Assembly: GCA_963682175.1 (NCBI GenBank)
Contig: OY821775.1
Coordinates: 992,001 to 1,056,000 of the forward strand
Origin: Triglochin maritima
Lineage: Eukaryota > Streptophyta > Magnoliopsida > Alismatales > Juncaginaceae
Length of the DNA stretch: 64,000 nucleotides
Direction: 5' to 3'
In this document: piece after piece, positions 37,073-48,155 of the stretch
How positions within the stretch are numbered: position 1 is the first letter of the stretch
Layout: every line of letters starts with the position of its first letter
Translations under genes and position numbers: made by a program
The notes under the pieces: generated by a model
Database searches by the model: none
What the model was told of the DNA's origin: nothing
What the model saw: only the letters and a program-made list of their open reading frames with translations

Positions 37073-38342
37073 TGTTTTGTTTGAACTTTTTAACGTCAAG
37101 GTGTTCTTGAAGTTGTGGTGATTTAGTTGCAATTGGCTTGATTAATTATATCATAGCCTTCACACGTATATTTGTTGAACTTGTCACAAACGTTTTTGAA
37201 ATCTCAACAATATTCTTCTCACTATTTCCTCTACTAATCTCTTTGATCATCAGATTTTTGTGTTTGTCAGAGAGCAATTAGTTGCTTGTTTACAAAGACA
37301 AAAACTGCTTTGGGAAAATAAAATTAAAACAATATAAGCTACAAAGAAATGTGATCCTCAGACCTCAAATCTTGATAAAAAATTAAAATGCAAGGGATGC
37401 TATGTTGGATAGAAAGATGGAAAAAAGGGGAAAACAATGAAATGAAGAAAGGATTCGAAAAACCACTACTAAGAAGTAAGAAAGGGAAGGATTAAAAGTA
37501 ACTACTTTTTTTTATTCATTCTTCTCGGTTGTTATTTTTTAAGAATAAGTTATCAAGTAACAGAGAAAATATAGAGTTTACGGTTAGGAGTATTATAGTA
37601 CAAAATAACCAAACCTGAAATTATTTTCTTTAGAGATTACAGACAGAAAATATACTGAAGAAAAGAGAAAAAACTTTTTGTTGTTGAAGTAGCAATTTAT
37701 GAAGAAAGAAAAAAAGAGCTAAAGTTGGCAATATGAGATCTACGTACGTGTGGAAATGTTACAATTATAGAAATTAAATAACTATCTTACACTATAACTC
37801 TCTAATGGAAGGGAGTCTATTTTTGTAGGGAGTTTTGTTTAAATTGGTAGTTTAGAAGGATCTTTGAGCTGCTAGCAGTTGGCCTCTTGGAGGTTCACTT
37901 TGAATTGGATCTACAGCTAATTAATTAAGATGGGAGCGTCTATAAATATGTGAGTCGAAAGGAGAATGTTAATTATGAGAATGAAAATAAAAATAAAAAT
38001 CCTATGCAACTAAACAAACCCATCTACTGTTAGGCACTTAGGAGTTAGGCAGCATATATTCGATCGATATATCACCAATTGTATTATTGGGTCCGGTCCG
38101 TCTGGATTGACATAGACGTGAAATTTGTGATGAAATAAACTGTGAATCACAAAAAGAGGCGTACAAAAACAAAACAAATGTGTCGGTTAGTTAGGCAATT
38201 GTTCTCTTAAACAAACTTCTTACTATTTATCTTAATTACTTATCATATATGGCATAGGTGATCATGTTAACTCGTGTCATAAGTAGGGTTCAAAATACAT
38301 GTTACCTTGTCGTGTTCGAGTCAATTTTTTATACAATCCGAC
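37073..38342. other. intergenic between two retroelements
   Basis: No gene seen. The last 80 bp (TCGTGTC, CGTGTTCGAG words) resemble the ACACGAA MITE family, and so does the sequence just right of the Copia element (45422-45465). The Copia may therefore have inserted in such a repeat, but no clear target duplication is visible. Confidence 0.4.
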
Positions 38343-39235
38343 TATTGGATTTGGTTTATAGAATTGTTAAGTACAGGAAAAATCAGAGAATTGGTCGACC
38401 AGAACTTAAGTGTCCGGTCGACCGAATCACTCCAGGAGCCACAGGGGTTCGGATCAGATCAGGATCGGTCGACCGGTTCTGGGAACACGGTCGACCGAAA
38501 AACGTCAGGAGGTTTAGAGATCAGGATTGATCGAGATTCGGTCGACCGGTGTTGGGCACACGGTCGACCGAAAAGCGATAGTAACTGCGAGATGAAAATC
38601 AGCATGCAGATCGGTCGACCGGTGTTGGACACGCGGTCGACCGAAAACGTCCAGGAGCTTTTGACACTGCACAGAAGCGCAAAACGGTCGACCGGGTCGG
38701 GGTGAGCGGTCGACCGACCCATGACAGTTACGCGAACTAACCGAAAACCGGTCGACCGATGAGACATTTCGGTCGACTGTTTTCCGACAGTTATGCACGA
38801 TCTGAATGATTTTCTGTATGGTTTTAGTCCATTATAAATAAGATTTTTGCCCTAATCTTGTAACATAACATACAATACTTATTTCCTTGAGAGAGATTAG
38901 GCTAGAGAGAGATCTAGAATGCTTTGGGAGATATATTACTTCCAATCGTTTTAATCTCGGAGGCTTCTCTTGTTGGAGAAGAGCTTGAAGGAAAGGAAAC
39001 CCGCAGGAGACCCCCCAAGGACGTAGGCATCTTGCCGAACCTTGTAAAATCACGTGTGTCGTGGTTTGCTTCAGGTGTGTTGTGTGATTGCTTGTTATTT
39101 CCATCTTATTCGTGTTTACTTGTTGCAAAAAGATTGGGAGATGGTCCGAAGTTAATTTCCGCAATCAATATTCTATATTTCGTGGTGCGTTTAATCCATA
39201 GTCGTGTTAGTGCATATTAGATCCCCCTCCCAACA
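38343..39235 (+). repeat. Copia 5' LTR
   Basis: 893 bp. The palindrome cluster is in U3 (38392-38779). TATA box TATAAATA is at 38833-38840. The first ~785 bp differ from the 3' LTR by about eight substitutions and a 6-bp indel. The last ~105 bp (from about 39128) differ much more. Confidence 0.93.
38392..38779. repeat. paired CGGTCGACCG cluster, Copia 5' LTR
   Basis: Twelve GGTCGACC-type motifs form six pairs with 21-23 bp between starts (for example 38466 and 38488, 22 bp). In several pairs the base before the first motif is T and the base after the second is A, which lengthens the possible stem. Confidence 0.92.
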
Positions 39236-39237
39236 GC

Positions 39238-39249
39238 TGATATCAGAGC
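39238..39249 (+). other. primer binding site (initiator Met tRNA)
   Basis: TGATATCAGAGC differs by one base from the TGGTATCAGAGC complement of plant initiator Met tRNA. It starts 2 bp after the LTR end. Confidence 0.85.
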
Positions 39250-39468
39250 TTTGGTTGCACTTTTGATGGAGGAGGAAGCACGTAACTTTCGGGTCGAGAA
39301 ATTCACCGGGAAAGGGAACTTTTCAACATGGCAACGTATGGTTCGTACGTTGATGTCTCAGATAGACGGGCTATTGCTGACGTTGGAAGGAGTTTAAAAG
39401 AAACCGTCGAAGATGACCGACGAAAAATGGGAGAGTCTGAATCTCCGGGCTATTGGGATCATGTTGTG

Positions 39469-40848
39469 TGATTGACATCATTTCATGCTTATATTTGTAT
39501 CTTATATTCATTATCTTACACCTAAGCAATGCTACGTGACGAGTTTTATGTTTGAATTTCAGAAATAAAGAGGTTTAAAGAGAAGAGCCATGAAAGGACC
39601 CAAAAGTAGGAAAAAAAACTTAATTGTGAGACATGTGGACTAAGATGCAAGGGAGAAGGACCTGAACGTAAGACAGAAGGACTTAAGAGCAAAACAGAAA
39701 ACTCCACACCATCATGGGGAGTATTTTGGCAATTCGATTCGGGTCGGAGCTCCAATAAACAGAGTAGATGCATCCAAGACCAAGTAATAGATCAAGCAAA
39801 GCCCACAACAAAACTCAACCGGATCTGGAGCTTATAGACCGCCAATTGGCGGTCTGGAACCGCTAATTGGCGGTCCAGATAGCTCTGGACCCGCTTAACT
39901 TTTGGGAGCACGTGTATTAGTGTATGCTTAGTCTATTTTTGGTATTTGTTTAGTCTCATATCGAGGGATTGTCCCGGATTAGCTTTTTCCATGCCTATAA
40001 ATAGAACTCTTCACATTCCATTGTAATCACCCATTGCTTGGTGGTATTCTCTCTACTAAGGAGTGAGCCTTGAAGCAAAAACTCAAGGTGGAGAAGAATG
40101 CTAGCTTCAATGTGAGTCATTTGTTAATAAAATAATTCTTCTAGTTTTTTTAATCTTGTCTTTTAATTTGTGCATGTTTGTTTAGTCTTTCCTTTCCTTT
40201 TATGCTTCTTTAATATTTCTTGCTTGATTAGTGTAGTTTTATTTCAGTATAATGCTTCATTTTGTTAGAGTAGTTAGTTTAAATATGTGTGAGTAGTTTC
40301 ATCCCTTTGGGGGTGGAGTAGATGTATGTACATGTTATGTAGGTGGTATGAATGCTAGATTTTATTGTTTGTGAGAGATATTAGTATGCTTGCTTGAATT
40401 AATAAGAACTTTACTTGATGGTTTCTGCCATAGTTAGGTACACTTCATGCTCGTTATGTTCTTAATAACAACCTTGCATTGCTCATATTAATCACCTAGG
40501 TTAGTGTTGTAAATGATAGGTCTTGCCATGAGGTACTTCTTATGCATGAACAAACACTAACCACACTTGAGCTTATAGTATGCATTCAACACCACACTTA
40601 TTTCATGTGCACACACACTCCACCCCTTAGGGGTTTCCATTCCTGTCTTTTTATCTTCTTCATTAGTTGTTTAGCTTAGTTCTTTAGTTATTTCTTTTCA
40701 GCTTGCTTGTTTACTAGATTAGATTAGTGTAGTGTAGTGTAATACATCTTTCTCTCCTTCTTTTACCTCTCGTCTTCGAACAAACCAATTGTCGACACAC
40801 CTCCCAGTGGACGACCCGTATTTTCCACCGCTTCAACGCGGTCGTGCA
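39469..40848 (+). mobile_element. LTR-like insertion inside Copia gag
   Basis: This 1.4 kb block replaces roughly 60 codons of gag. It has TG...CA-type limits (TGATTGACAT to GGTCGTGCA), a TATA box CTATAAATAG at 39995-40004, and no coding capacity, so it looks like a solo LTR of another, probably Gypsy, family. No matching target duplication was found and part of gag is missing, so it arrived or was trimmed by recombination. Ends are approximate. Confidence 0.6.
39836..39877. repeat. tandem pair of a different LTR palindrome
   Basis: 39836-39855 is the perfect 20-bp palindrome AGACCGCCAATTGGCGGTCT. A near copy follows with AATT centre at 39865-39868. The two AATT centres are 21 bp apart. It lies about 120 bp upstream of the TATA box of the inserted LTR. 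Confidence 0.9.
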
Positions 40849-43800
40849 CTTGCGGTTCATTGAGCATCTCTCGGTGTTCAATAAGTTGATAGCTGATCTG
40901 ACTCAGCTTGAGGACAAGATGGAGGATGCAGACAAAGCAATGTTGTTATTGACGTCACTGCCGGACTCGTATGAGAACTTGGTGAATACTATCATATATG
41001 GCAAGGATTCGTTGGTGTTGGAGGAGGTCAAGGGCACGCTGATCTCTTACGATGCAAGGAAGAATTTAAGTAGTAGCCCTTTTGAGAAGGGTGAAGGATT
41101 GATTGCAACACCGGAAAGGAGCAGGACGGGTAACAAAGGAAGAAGCAATGGAAGGGGACAATCCAAATCAAAGGGGAGATCATTTGAATGTTTTTTTTCT
41201 GCAAGAAGGTCGGTCATATGAATCGTGATTGTATGGCCTTCAAGGAGTCGCTGCAGAAAGGGAAAGACGGGTATAATTCCGCCAGTGTGGTGGAGAAGAA
41301 GAACAAAGCCGACGTTCTAACAGTTTGCGCTGCAGGTATTGACAAATCATCATCTGGATGGATTTTGGATACAGGAGCATCTTTTCACATGTGCCCGGTA
41401 TAAGAGTGGTTCACATCCTATGAGCCACTAAAAGGAGGGATCGTTGTTATGGGCAACGATGCACCATGCACTACCGTCGGTATTGGTTCCATACAGTTCA
41501 AGATGTTCTATGGGTGCATTAGAACGCTGACGGGAGTACGTCACGTACCAGAGTTGAAGAAGAATCTGATTTCTCTAGGAGAGCTTGATATTCTCGGGTG
41601 GAGATGGTCCGGCGGGGACGGAAAGATCAAGGTTACTTATGGGGCGATGACAGTGATAAAGGAAACCAAGGTGGGCAACTTGTATTGGATGCAAAGGAAT
41701 GCAGTAGTAGGAAAAGGTGCAACAAATATTGCACACGACGAAGACAACACCGTACTTTGGCATATAAGGCTTGGTCATATGTCGGAAAAGGGTTTGTGTG
41801 AGCTACACAAACAGTGACTATTGAAGGGTGTTAAAAGTTGCAAATTAGATTTTTGCAAGTAATTGTGTCTTCGGTAAACAGGACAGGATTCGATTCAAGA
41901 CGACTATCCACAAGGCGAAGGAAATTCTGGAGTATGTGCACTCAGACGTCTGGGGACCGGCTCACGTTCGGTCAAAAGGTGGAGTCGAATATTTCGTCAC
42001 ATTCATAGACGACTTCTCAAGGAACGTATGAGTTTATTTTCTGAAAAATAAATTGTTGTCGTTGATAAGTTTAAAGCATGGAATGCCCAAGTAGACAAAA
42101 GTATATGAAAATTTGTCAAGTAGTTACATACAGATAACGGAGGTGAGTACACCTCAAGGGAGTTTGCAAGTTTCTGTGAGAAAGAAGGCGTCACGAGGCA
42201 TTTCACTACACCGCGGAGTCCGGAACAAAATGACGTAGTTGAAAGGATGAACAATATACTATGTGAACGGGCAAAGAGCATGAGGTTTCATGCAAATCTG
42301 TCGAAGGATTTCTGGGCGAAAGCAGTAGATCTTGCATGCTACTTGGTCAATATCTCACCGTCATCGGCACTTGAATTAAAGACGCCTCAGGAAGTGTGGA
42401 CGGGTGAGCTATTTGATTACTCGAGGCTTAGGATATTTGGATTCAAAGCCTGTGCGTTGGTCGATGAGACACAACGGTCGAAGCTGGATTCGAAATCAAA
42501 GGAGTGCATATTCCTTGGTTACGATAGGATGGGGAAAGGATATAAGCTTTGGGATCCTGTGGGCAAGAAGGTACTACGGAGTAATGTGGTCTTTGATGAG
42601 AGAAGTTTGCTCAAAGGCCTTGAGGAGAAAGAGTAGCAAGAGAATCTCATGCGGGAAGACAAAATTGAAGTTGAGGTCACGACTTCAAGGGAAGAATCGA
42701 ATCCAGAAGTTCAGCAAGAAACAATTGACTCACGAGCAGAGGAGGAAGCTGAGCAAGAGAGTATTGCTCAAGGAAGACAAATGAGGATCACAAAGGCACC
42801 GGTGAGGTATGGTCACACTGATGCTAGTATTGCGTTTGCACTTGTTACCGAATGTGGGGACCCTTGCACATTCGAAGAAGCTATTGAGCAGGAGGACAGG
42901 AACAAGTGGATGACGTCCATGACCGAAGAGATGAAGTCTCTTCATAAGAATCGAACTTTGGAGTTAACAGAGCTTCCCAAGGGAAAACGCGCGATTGGGT
43001 GCAAGTGGATCTTCAGGAAGAAGGAATGGTCATCTCCTATGGAGGAGATAAAGTATAAAGCAAGGTTGGTGGCAAAAGGATATGCTCAGAAGGAATGAGT
43101 CGATTACAACGAGATCTTCTCACCCGTTGTAAAGCATACCTCTATTAGAGTGTTGTTAGCTATGGACAACATATGGTTAGAGCAGATGGACGTGAAGACA
43201 ACTTTTCTTCACGGGCACATAGAGGAAGAGATCTATATGAGATAGTCGGATGGGTTCATCGTACGAGGTAAGGAAGGACAAATATGCAAGCTGAAGAAGT
43301 CCCTCTATGGACTTAAGCAATCGCCGAGGCAGTTGTACAAAAGGTTCGATTTATTTATGATTAATAATGGTTTTGTACGATGCGATTATGATAGCTGTGT
43401 ATACTTGCGGAGTCTTGGAGACGGAACACACGTGTTCTTGCTTTTGTATGTCGATGATATGTTGATCGCGGCTAAGGAGATGAAGCATATAGATGATCTC
43501 AAATTGAAGCTTCACGGAGAGTTTGAGATGAAAGACCTCGGGAGTGCAAAGAAGATTCTCGGTATGGAGATCTCCAGGGATACCGAGAAAGGTGAAATTC
43601 TGCTCACTCAAAGGAGCTATATCCAGAAGATACTCGAGAGGTACAATCTCGAGAATGCCAAGCAGGTGGCCACACCTATCAGTGCTCACTTCAAGCTCTC
43701 GTTGAAGTGCAACCCCTCTACTGAAAAGGAAAGGAGAGATATGGAGAGAGTTCCATATGCTAGTGCAGTTGGATCCGTCATGTATGCTATGATCTGCACT

Positions 43801-44513
43801 AGGCCAGACATTTCACACGCAGTTAGCCTCGTGAGTCGATATATGGCTAACCCAGGAAAAGAGCATTGGGAAGCGTTGAAGTGGTTGTTGAGGTACCTGA
43901 AGGGAACCGTGGATGTTAGCTTGAAGTTCACCAAAGATGGAGCACAAAGGCAGGTGGAGGGGTACGTTGATTCAGATTATGCTATAGATCTGGATAAGCG
44001 GAGGTCCACAACAGGGTACATGTTCACTTTGGGTGGAGGTCCAGTGAGTTAGAGATCAGTTCTCCAACATACTACCACGTTGTCTACAACGGAAGCGGAG
44101 TACATGGTTGTTGTCGTCGCCGGGAAAGAAGTTATATGGTTGAAGGGTTTGGTTAGCTCTTTGGGGATGGAACAAGAAGTGACCAAATTGCATTGTGATA
44201 GTCAAAGCGCAATTTATCTAGCCAAGGATCAGACGTTCCATTCAAGGACCAAACATATTGAAGTAAGGTACCATAAGATCCGAGAGTGGATTGAAGAAGG
44301 GCATGTTGTTCTCCAGAAAATCGACACAAGTGAGAATCTTGCAGATATGATGACCAAGGTGGTCAATCGGGAGAAGTTCGAGTTGTGCTCGAAGCTTCTC
44401 AATGTCCTCAGAAACTAAGAAGGAAGGAGCGCTCCGGGGGGTAGCGTTAAAAGGTGCTTCTAGGAAGCACAAAGGATGCGGGTCAGAGAAGGCTAATGTA
44501 ACAATTCTAAACC

Positions 44514-44524
44514 AAGGTGAAGAT
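44514..44524 (+). other. polypurine tract
   Basis: AAGGTGAAGAT lies immediately before the 3' LTR start and corresponds to the AAGGTGGAGAT-type tract common in plant Copia elements. Confidence 0.8.
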
Positions 44525-45421
44525 TATTGGATTTCGTTTATAGAATTGTTAAGTACAGGAAAAATCGGAGAATTGGTCGATCGGAACTTAAGTGTCCGGT
44601 CGACCGAATCACTCCAGGAGCCACAGCCCACAGGGGTTCGGATCAGATCAGGATCGGTCGACCGGTTCTGGGAACACGGTCGACCGAAAAACGTCAGGAG
44701 GTTTAGAGATCAGGATTGATCGAGATTCGGTCGACCGGTGTTGGGCACACGGTCGACCGAAAAGCGATAGTAACTGCGAGATGAAAATCAGCATGCAGAT
44801 CGGTCGACCGGTGTTGGACACGCGGTCGACCGAAAACGTCCAGGAGCTTTTGACACTGCACAGAAGCGCAAAACGGTCGACCGGCTCGGGGTGAGCGGTC
44901 GACCGACCCATGACAGTTACGCGAACTAACCGAAAACCGGTCGACCGATGAGACATTTCGGTCGACCGTTTTCCGACAGTTATGCACGATCTGAATGATT
45001 TTCTGTATGGTTTTAGTCCATTATAAATAAGATTTTTGCCCTAATCTTGTAACATAACATACAATACTTATTTCCTTGAGAGAGATTAGGCTAGAGAGAG
45101 ATCTAGAGTGCTTTGGGAGATATATTACTTCCAATCGTTTTAATCTCGGAGGCTTCTCTTGTTGGAGAAGAGCTTGAAGGAAAGGAAACCCGCAGGAGAC
45201 CCCCCAAGGACGTAGGCATCTTGCCGAACCTTGTAAAATCACGTGTGTCGTGGTTTGCTTCAGGTATGTTGTGTGATTGCTTGTTATTTCCATCTTATTC
45301 GTGTTTACTTGTTGCATTAAGATTGTGAGAGAGTCAGAAGTTATTATTCCACAAACAATATTCTATAATTTGTGGTGCGTGTAATCTGTGTCGTGTTACT
45401 GCTTTGGATCCCCTCCCAACA
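44525..45421 (+). repeat. Copia 3' LTR with palindrome cluster 44574-44968
   Basis: 897 bp, partner of 38343-39235. It carries the same six palindrome pairs, a 6-bp CCCACA-type insertion after the first pair, and TATAAATA at 45022-45029. It ends CCCAACA. Confidence 0.93.
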
Positions 45422-46202
45422 GTTTCGTGTTGGATTCATGTTGTGTTATCGTATTTCATGACGCAAAGTAACACTCCAGTGAGTCAAAATCCAACTTGAC
45501 TTCTAAGTCCAAATTTAACTTGACTTCTACGTGATCTTTGAGTAGATTGAACGGTAGATAATTCTTGTTTTGGTGACATCTAGCTTTTGATCGATTATAC
45601 GGTACCGTCGATAATAATAAACGTTGGTGCGTATTATTTTCATTCACGTGCTCATCATGTTAAATCAAATTAAATGCTAACATTTGGTTCATGCTTTATT
45701 CGCAAAAAACCAATTTATTCACGGAAACTAAGCTACTGTGAATTTATAACATCATCTTTACTCATGACATGTTCATATATGTTAATATAGTCAAATCAAC
45801 ATTTTTTTATTTGTCATAACAATATGATATTTTCCTATATCTTTTTTTACTATTCACATTTCAATCATAATTCACTCATAAATGTCAACATAGTCACATC
45901 AACACTTTATCACTTCTATTTTATTTATTTTTTCTCCATTTTTATTTTCTACAATTCCAATTAATTATATCACATAATTTATTTATCATAATTTATTGTA
46001 ATTAAATGTGAATATTTACGGATAATTGAAATAAATTATTATAATTATTATTTGTAACTACTTCTATAAAATGTGTTGAGAACTTGAGATTGATTCATAC
46101 TCCTTATGCTCACTTCGACAAGTCAGTCGGGGGGTCTCGGTGAACGAGTGACGTTCCACCTGAAATGCAAACACAATGTATTTTTTGGTCTTAAAATCTA
46201 AC
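45422..46202. other. intergenic, AT-rich
   Basis: No gene recognised. The first ~45 bp resemble the ACACGAA MITE family. Confidence 0.45.
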
Positions 46203-46378
46203 AACAAATTAATATTATTTATCAATAAAACCAATTTTAAGATTAAAACTAATAAATTTCATTAACAAATTAATATTATTTATCAATAAAACAAACTTTT
46301 AGGATTAAAACTAATAAATTTCATTAACAAATTAATATTATTTATCAATAAAACAAATTTTCAAATTAAAACTAAACA
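46203..46378. repeat. 61-62 bp tandem repeat, three copies
   Basis: Units beginning AACAAATTAATATTATTTAT start at 46203, 46264 and 46326 and are nearly identical. Confidence 0.9.
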
Positions 46379-46860
46379 ACAGAAAAGAAAATTAAAATAA
46401 AAAATAAGACAACCAATGGGCATGTGGCCTCTGCCCAAGTCATCAAACCAGGCGGCCCAACCCCCGGTTATACTCCTCTATTGAGGGGAGCAACAAAATA
46501 TCAAAGCTTAACCCAACCCAAGCCAGATCATTATCTTCAGCACACATCACTTCTACTTTGAAATATAAGGAGCACAACAGAATACAAATCGAATATTTAA
46601 TATTAGACCACTTTTAATTTGGAATCGAATATTAATTCTAGTTGAACGACGGTGATGAAATCACCATCAAGAGGGAAAAAGTGGGAAAAGAACAAAATCA
46701 AACAGAAAGAGGTGTACGAACCAGCACCAGAACCAGCCAATCAGCCATTCCACAACTTGATGAGAACTTTTGTTCACATGCAAAAAAACACGAACCACAC
46801 GATCACTTAACTTCATCTTAACATAACAAAAATCGGCGTGTTGACGTAAATAACGCGTTT

Positions 46861-46866
46861 CACGTG
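46861..46866. promoter_or_regulatory. G-box upstream of the second TIFY gene
   Basis: CACGTG in TTTCACGTGGGCC, 182 bp before the ATG, followed by a TATA-like CATATAAATAAC at 46873. MYC2-type factors are known to bind G-boxes in JAZ promoters. The link here is inferred from position. Confidence 0.45.
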
Positions 46867-47047
46867 GGCCGACATATAAATAACTTAAAACAAACAACCC
46901 CTTTTTTTAAGTTTTCAATTATAATTCCCAACGTGCTATAAGTTTGGACCAATATTTAAACTTCACACCTCAATCGTAGGCGTACCTACCTAATTACAAA
47001 CACACACTGTATCTAGATCGGTCTCTTATCAATAATATTTGTTTAGA

Positions 47048-47443
47048 ATGGCGAGAAGACAGCAACGGTGCGGTGATCTTTGCCTCCATCCGGCAGGAGC
47101 ATGTCCTTATAAGTCATCATCGTCGCCGCAATCTGCAGTTGATCAAACTTCACGGAAGCTGACGATGTTCTACAATGGGAAGGCGAGCGAGTACGAGGTG
47201 AGTAAGACTCAAGCGCAAACAATTTTGTGTTTGGCAATAAGAGAAATGGAAACCAAAACAATCCCAAGATTGTTAGACAACACAGGCACAAGTGTAACTA
47301 CGTCTACTGTTACTACTACTACTGCTACTTCTGTCGCTAATAATTGGGGTAATGATAATGTTATTGAGTCGAGGAAACGATCGCTTCGGGTTTTCTTGCA
47401 GAAGAGGAACAACAATGTTAGAGTGCCACCGTACAACAAATGA
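47048..47443 (+). CDS. small JAZ8/TIFY5-type jasmonate repressor
   Basis: Intronless, 131 aa, starting MARRQQRCGDLCLHPAGACP. The ZIM region LTMFYNGKASEYEVSKTQAQ, followed by TILCLAIREMETK, keeps a near-canonical TIFY core (TMFYNG) and strongly resembles JAZ7/JAZ8. The C-terminal Jas-like motif is RSLRVFLQKRNNNVRVPPYN. It keeps SL..F..KR and PY, but the second basic position is N and the spacer is one residue short, so COI1 or MYC binding may be weakened. A Thr-rich linker (TTSTVTTTTATS) separates the two. The start is the ATG at 47048; upstream in-frame codons are non-ATG. It is a paralogue of 34494-34901 in the same orientation, 12 kb away. Confidence 0.85.
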   Translation: MARRQQRCGDLCLHPAGACPYKSSSSPQSAVDQTSRKLTMFYNGKASEYEVSKTQAQTILCLAIREMETKTIPRLLDNTGTSVTTSTVTTTTATSVANNWGNDNVIESRKRSLRVFLQKRNNNVRVPPYNK

Positions 47444-48155
47444 CTCGAAACAATACGTGGGTTGTATCAGAATCATTGGACTTAATTTAATTGAGGATAT
47501 AAGGCATTGCGTGTGTATATCATAAAGTAGTGATGTGTTTCATTTGTCTTCGATCGGCTTATTGTCTGTAATTTGATTCGTCTTTTGTTGGCTGTAAGTA
47601 GTTGAATCGGTTTGTGCTTTTTACATATTGAATTTGAAGAAGAGGTCAAAAGACTTTTTTTGTTTGTTTGTGAGAGTTTTTTTGATTCACAATCCCACAA
47701 AATTTACGACACTATATGATGAAAAATGAGTGTCATGTAAATCTGCAAATATGAACGAGCACACAAACCTTACAATCGCTTGTATCACAAAACGAGTAAT
47801 GTGGAAATAATCGACATCTTTCGAGTAGTAGTAACTCGTAATTCCTAGAGGTTTGGCAAGTACTAACTTGCTCGAGAGCTTGAGGCTTCCGTTTTTTCGT
47901 AAAAATTATATTAATTGGCAATCGTGTATATCTCATATCTGTTTGTCAATCGATAGAATAATGTTTACTTTCTAAATGCGTAATACATAAAAGTTCATGA
48001 TGGGTTTTTTTCGTAAGTACTTATGTTTTTAATTAAGTCCAAACATATAACTATGACACACAAATTCAATCTTGTGCTAGGTTAGTCTCTTTAAGATGAA
48101 AGTAGTCCAACTTCTGTATTTCATAAATTAAATTTTAAAAATTATATTTATAATT
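47444..48155. other. intergenic, nothing recognised
   Basis: 3' flank of the TIFY gene, then AT-rich sequence up to the MULE element. Confidence 0.5.

Larger units (their letters stand above)
39266..44418 (+). pseudogene. Copia gag-pol, broken by stops, shifts and an insertion
   Basis: gag starts at 39266 (MEEEARNFRVEKFTGKGNFS) and meets a stop within 50 codons. It is cut by the LTR at 39469-40848 and resumes at 40849 (EHLSVFNKLIADLTQLEDKM). A run of eight Ts near 41190 shifts frame before the CCHC knuckle (CFFCKKVGHMNRDC). Protease has ILDTGASFHMC. Integrase has the HIRLGHMSEKGL, HSDVWGP and FIDDFSR motifs, with several lesions at 41815-42250. RT includes GCKWIFRKK and LLLYVDDMLIAAKEM; RNase H includes ADMMTK near the end. 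Stops lie at 41401, 41815, 42028, 42634, 43096, 43243 and 44050. Nearly all can arise by one G-to-A or C-to-T change from a family codon (TGG, CAG, CAA, GGA). Confidence 0.9.
38343..45421 (+). mobile_element. complete but dead Ty1/Copia retrotransposon
   Basis: Two direct LTRs (38343-39235 and 44525-45421), a tRNA-iMet primer site, a degenerate gag-pol in Copia order (gag, protease, integrase, RT, RNase H), and a polypurine tract. LTRs begin TATTGGATTT, probably TG changed to TA, and end CCCAACA. gag is interrupted by another LTR (39469-40848). No reliable 5-bp target duplication is visible (CCGAC on the left, GTTTC on the right), which hints at recombination or loss at one side. Confidence 0.93.

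Noticed and set aside
38392..38779. CRISPR-like alternation of repeats and spacers
   Set aside because: The repeats are short palindromes inside a retrotransposon LTR of a plant genome, spacing alternates between fixed and variable, and there are no cas genes.
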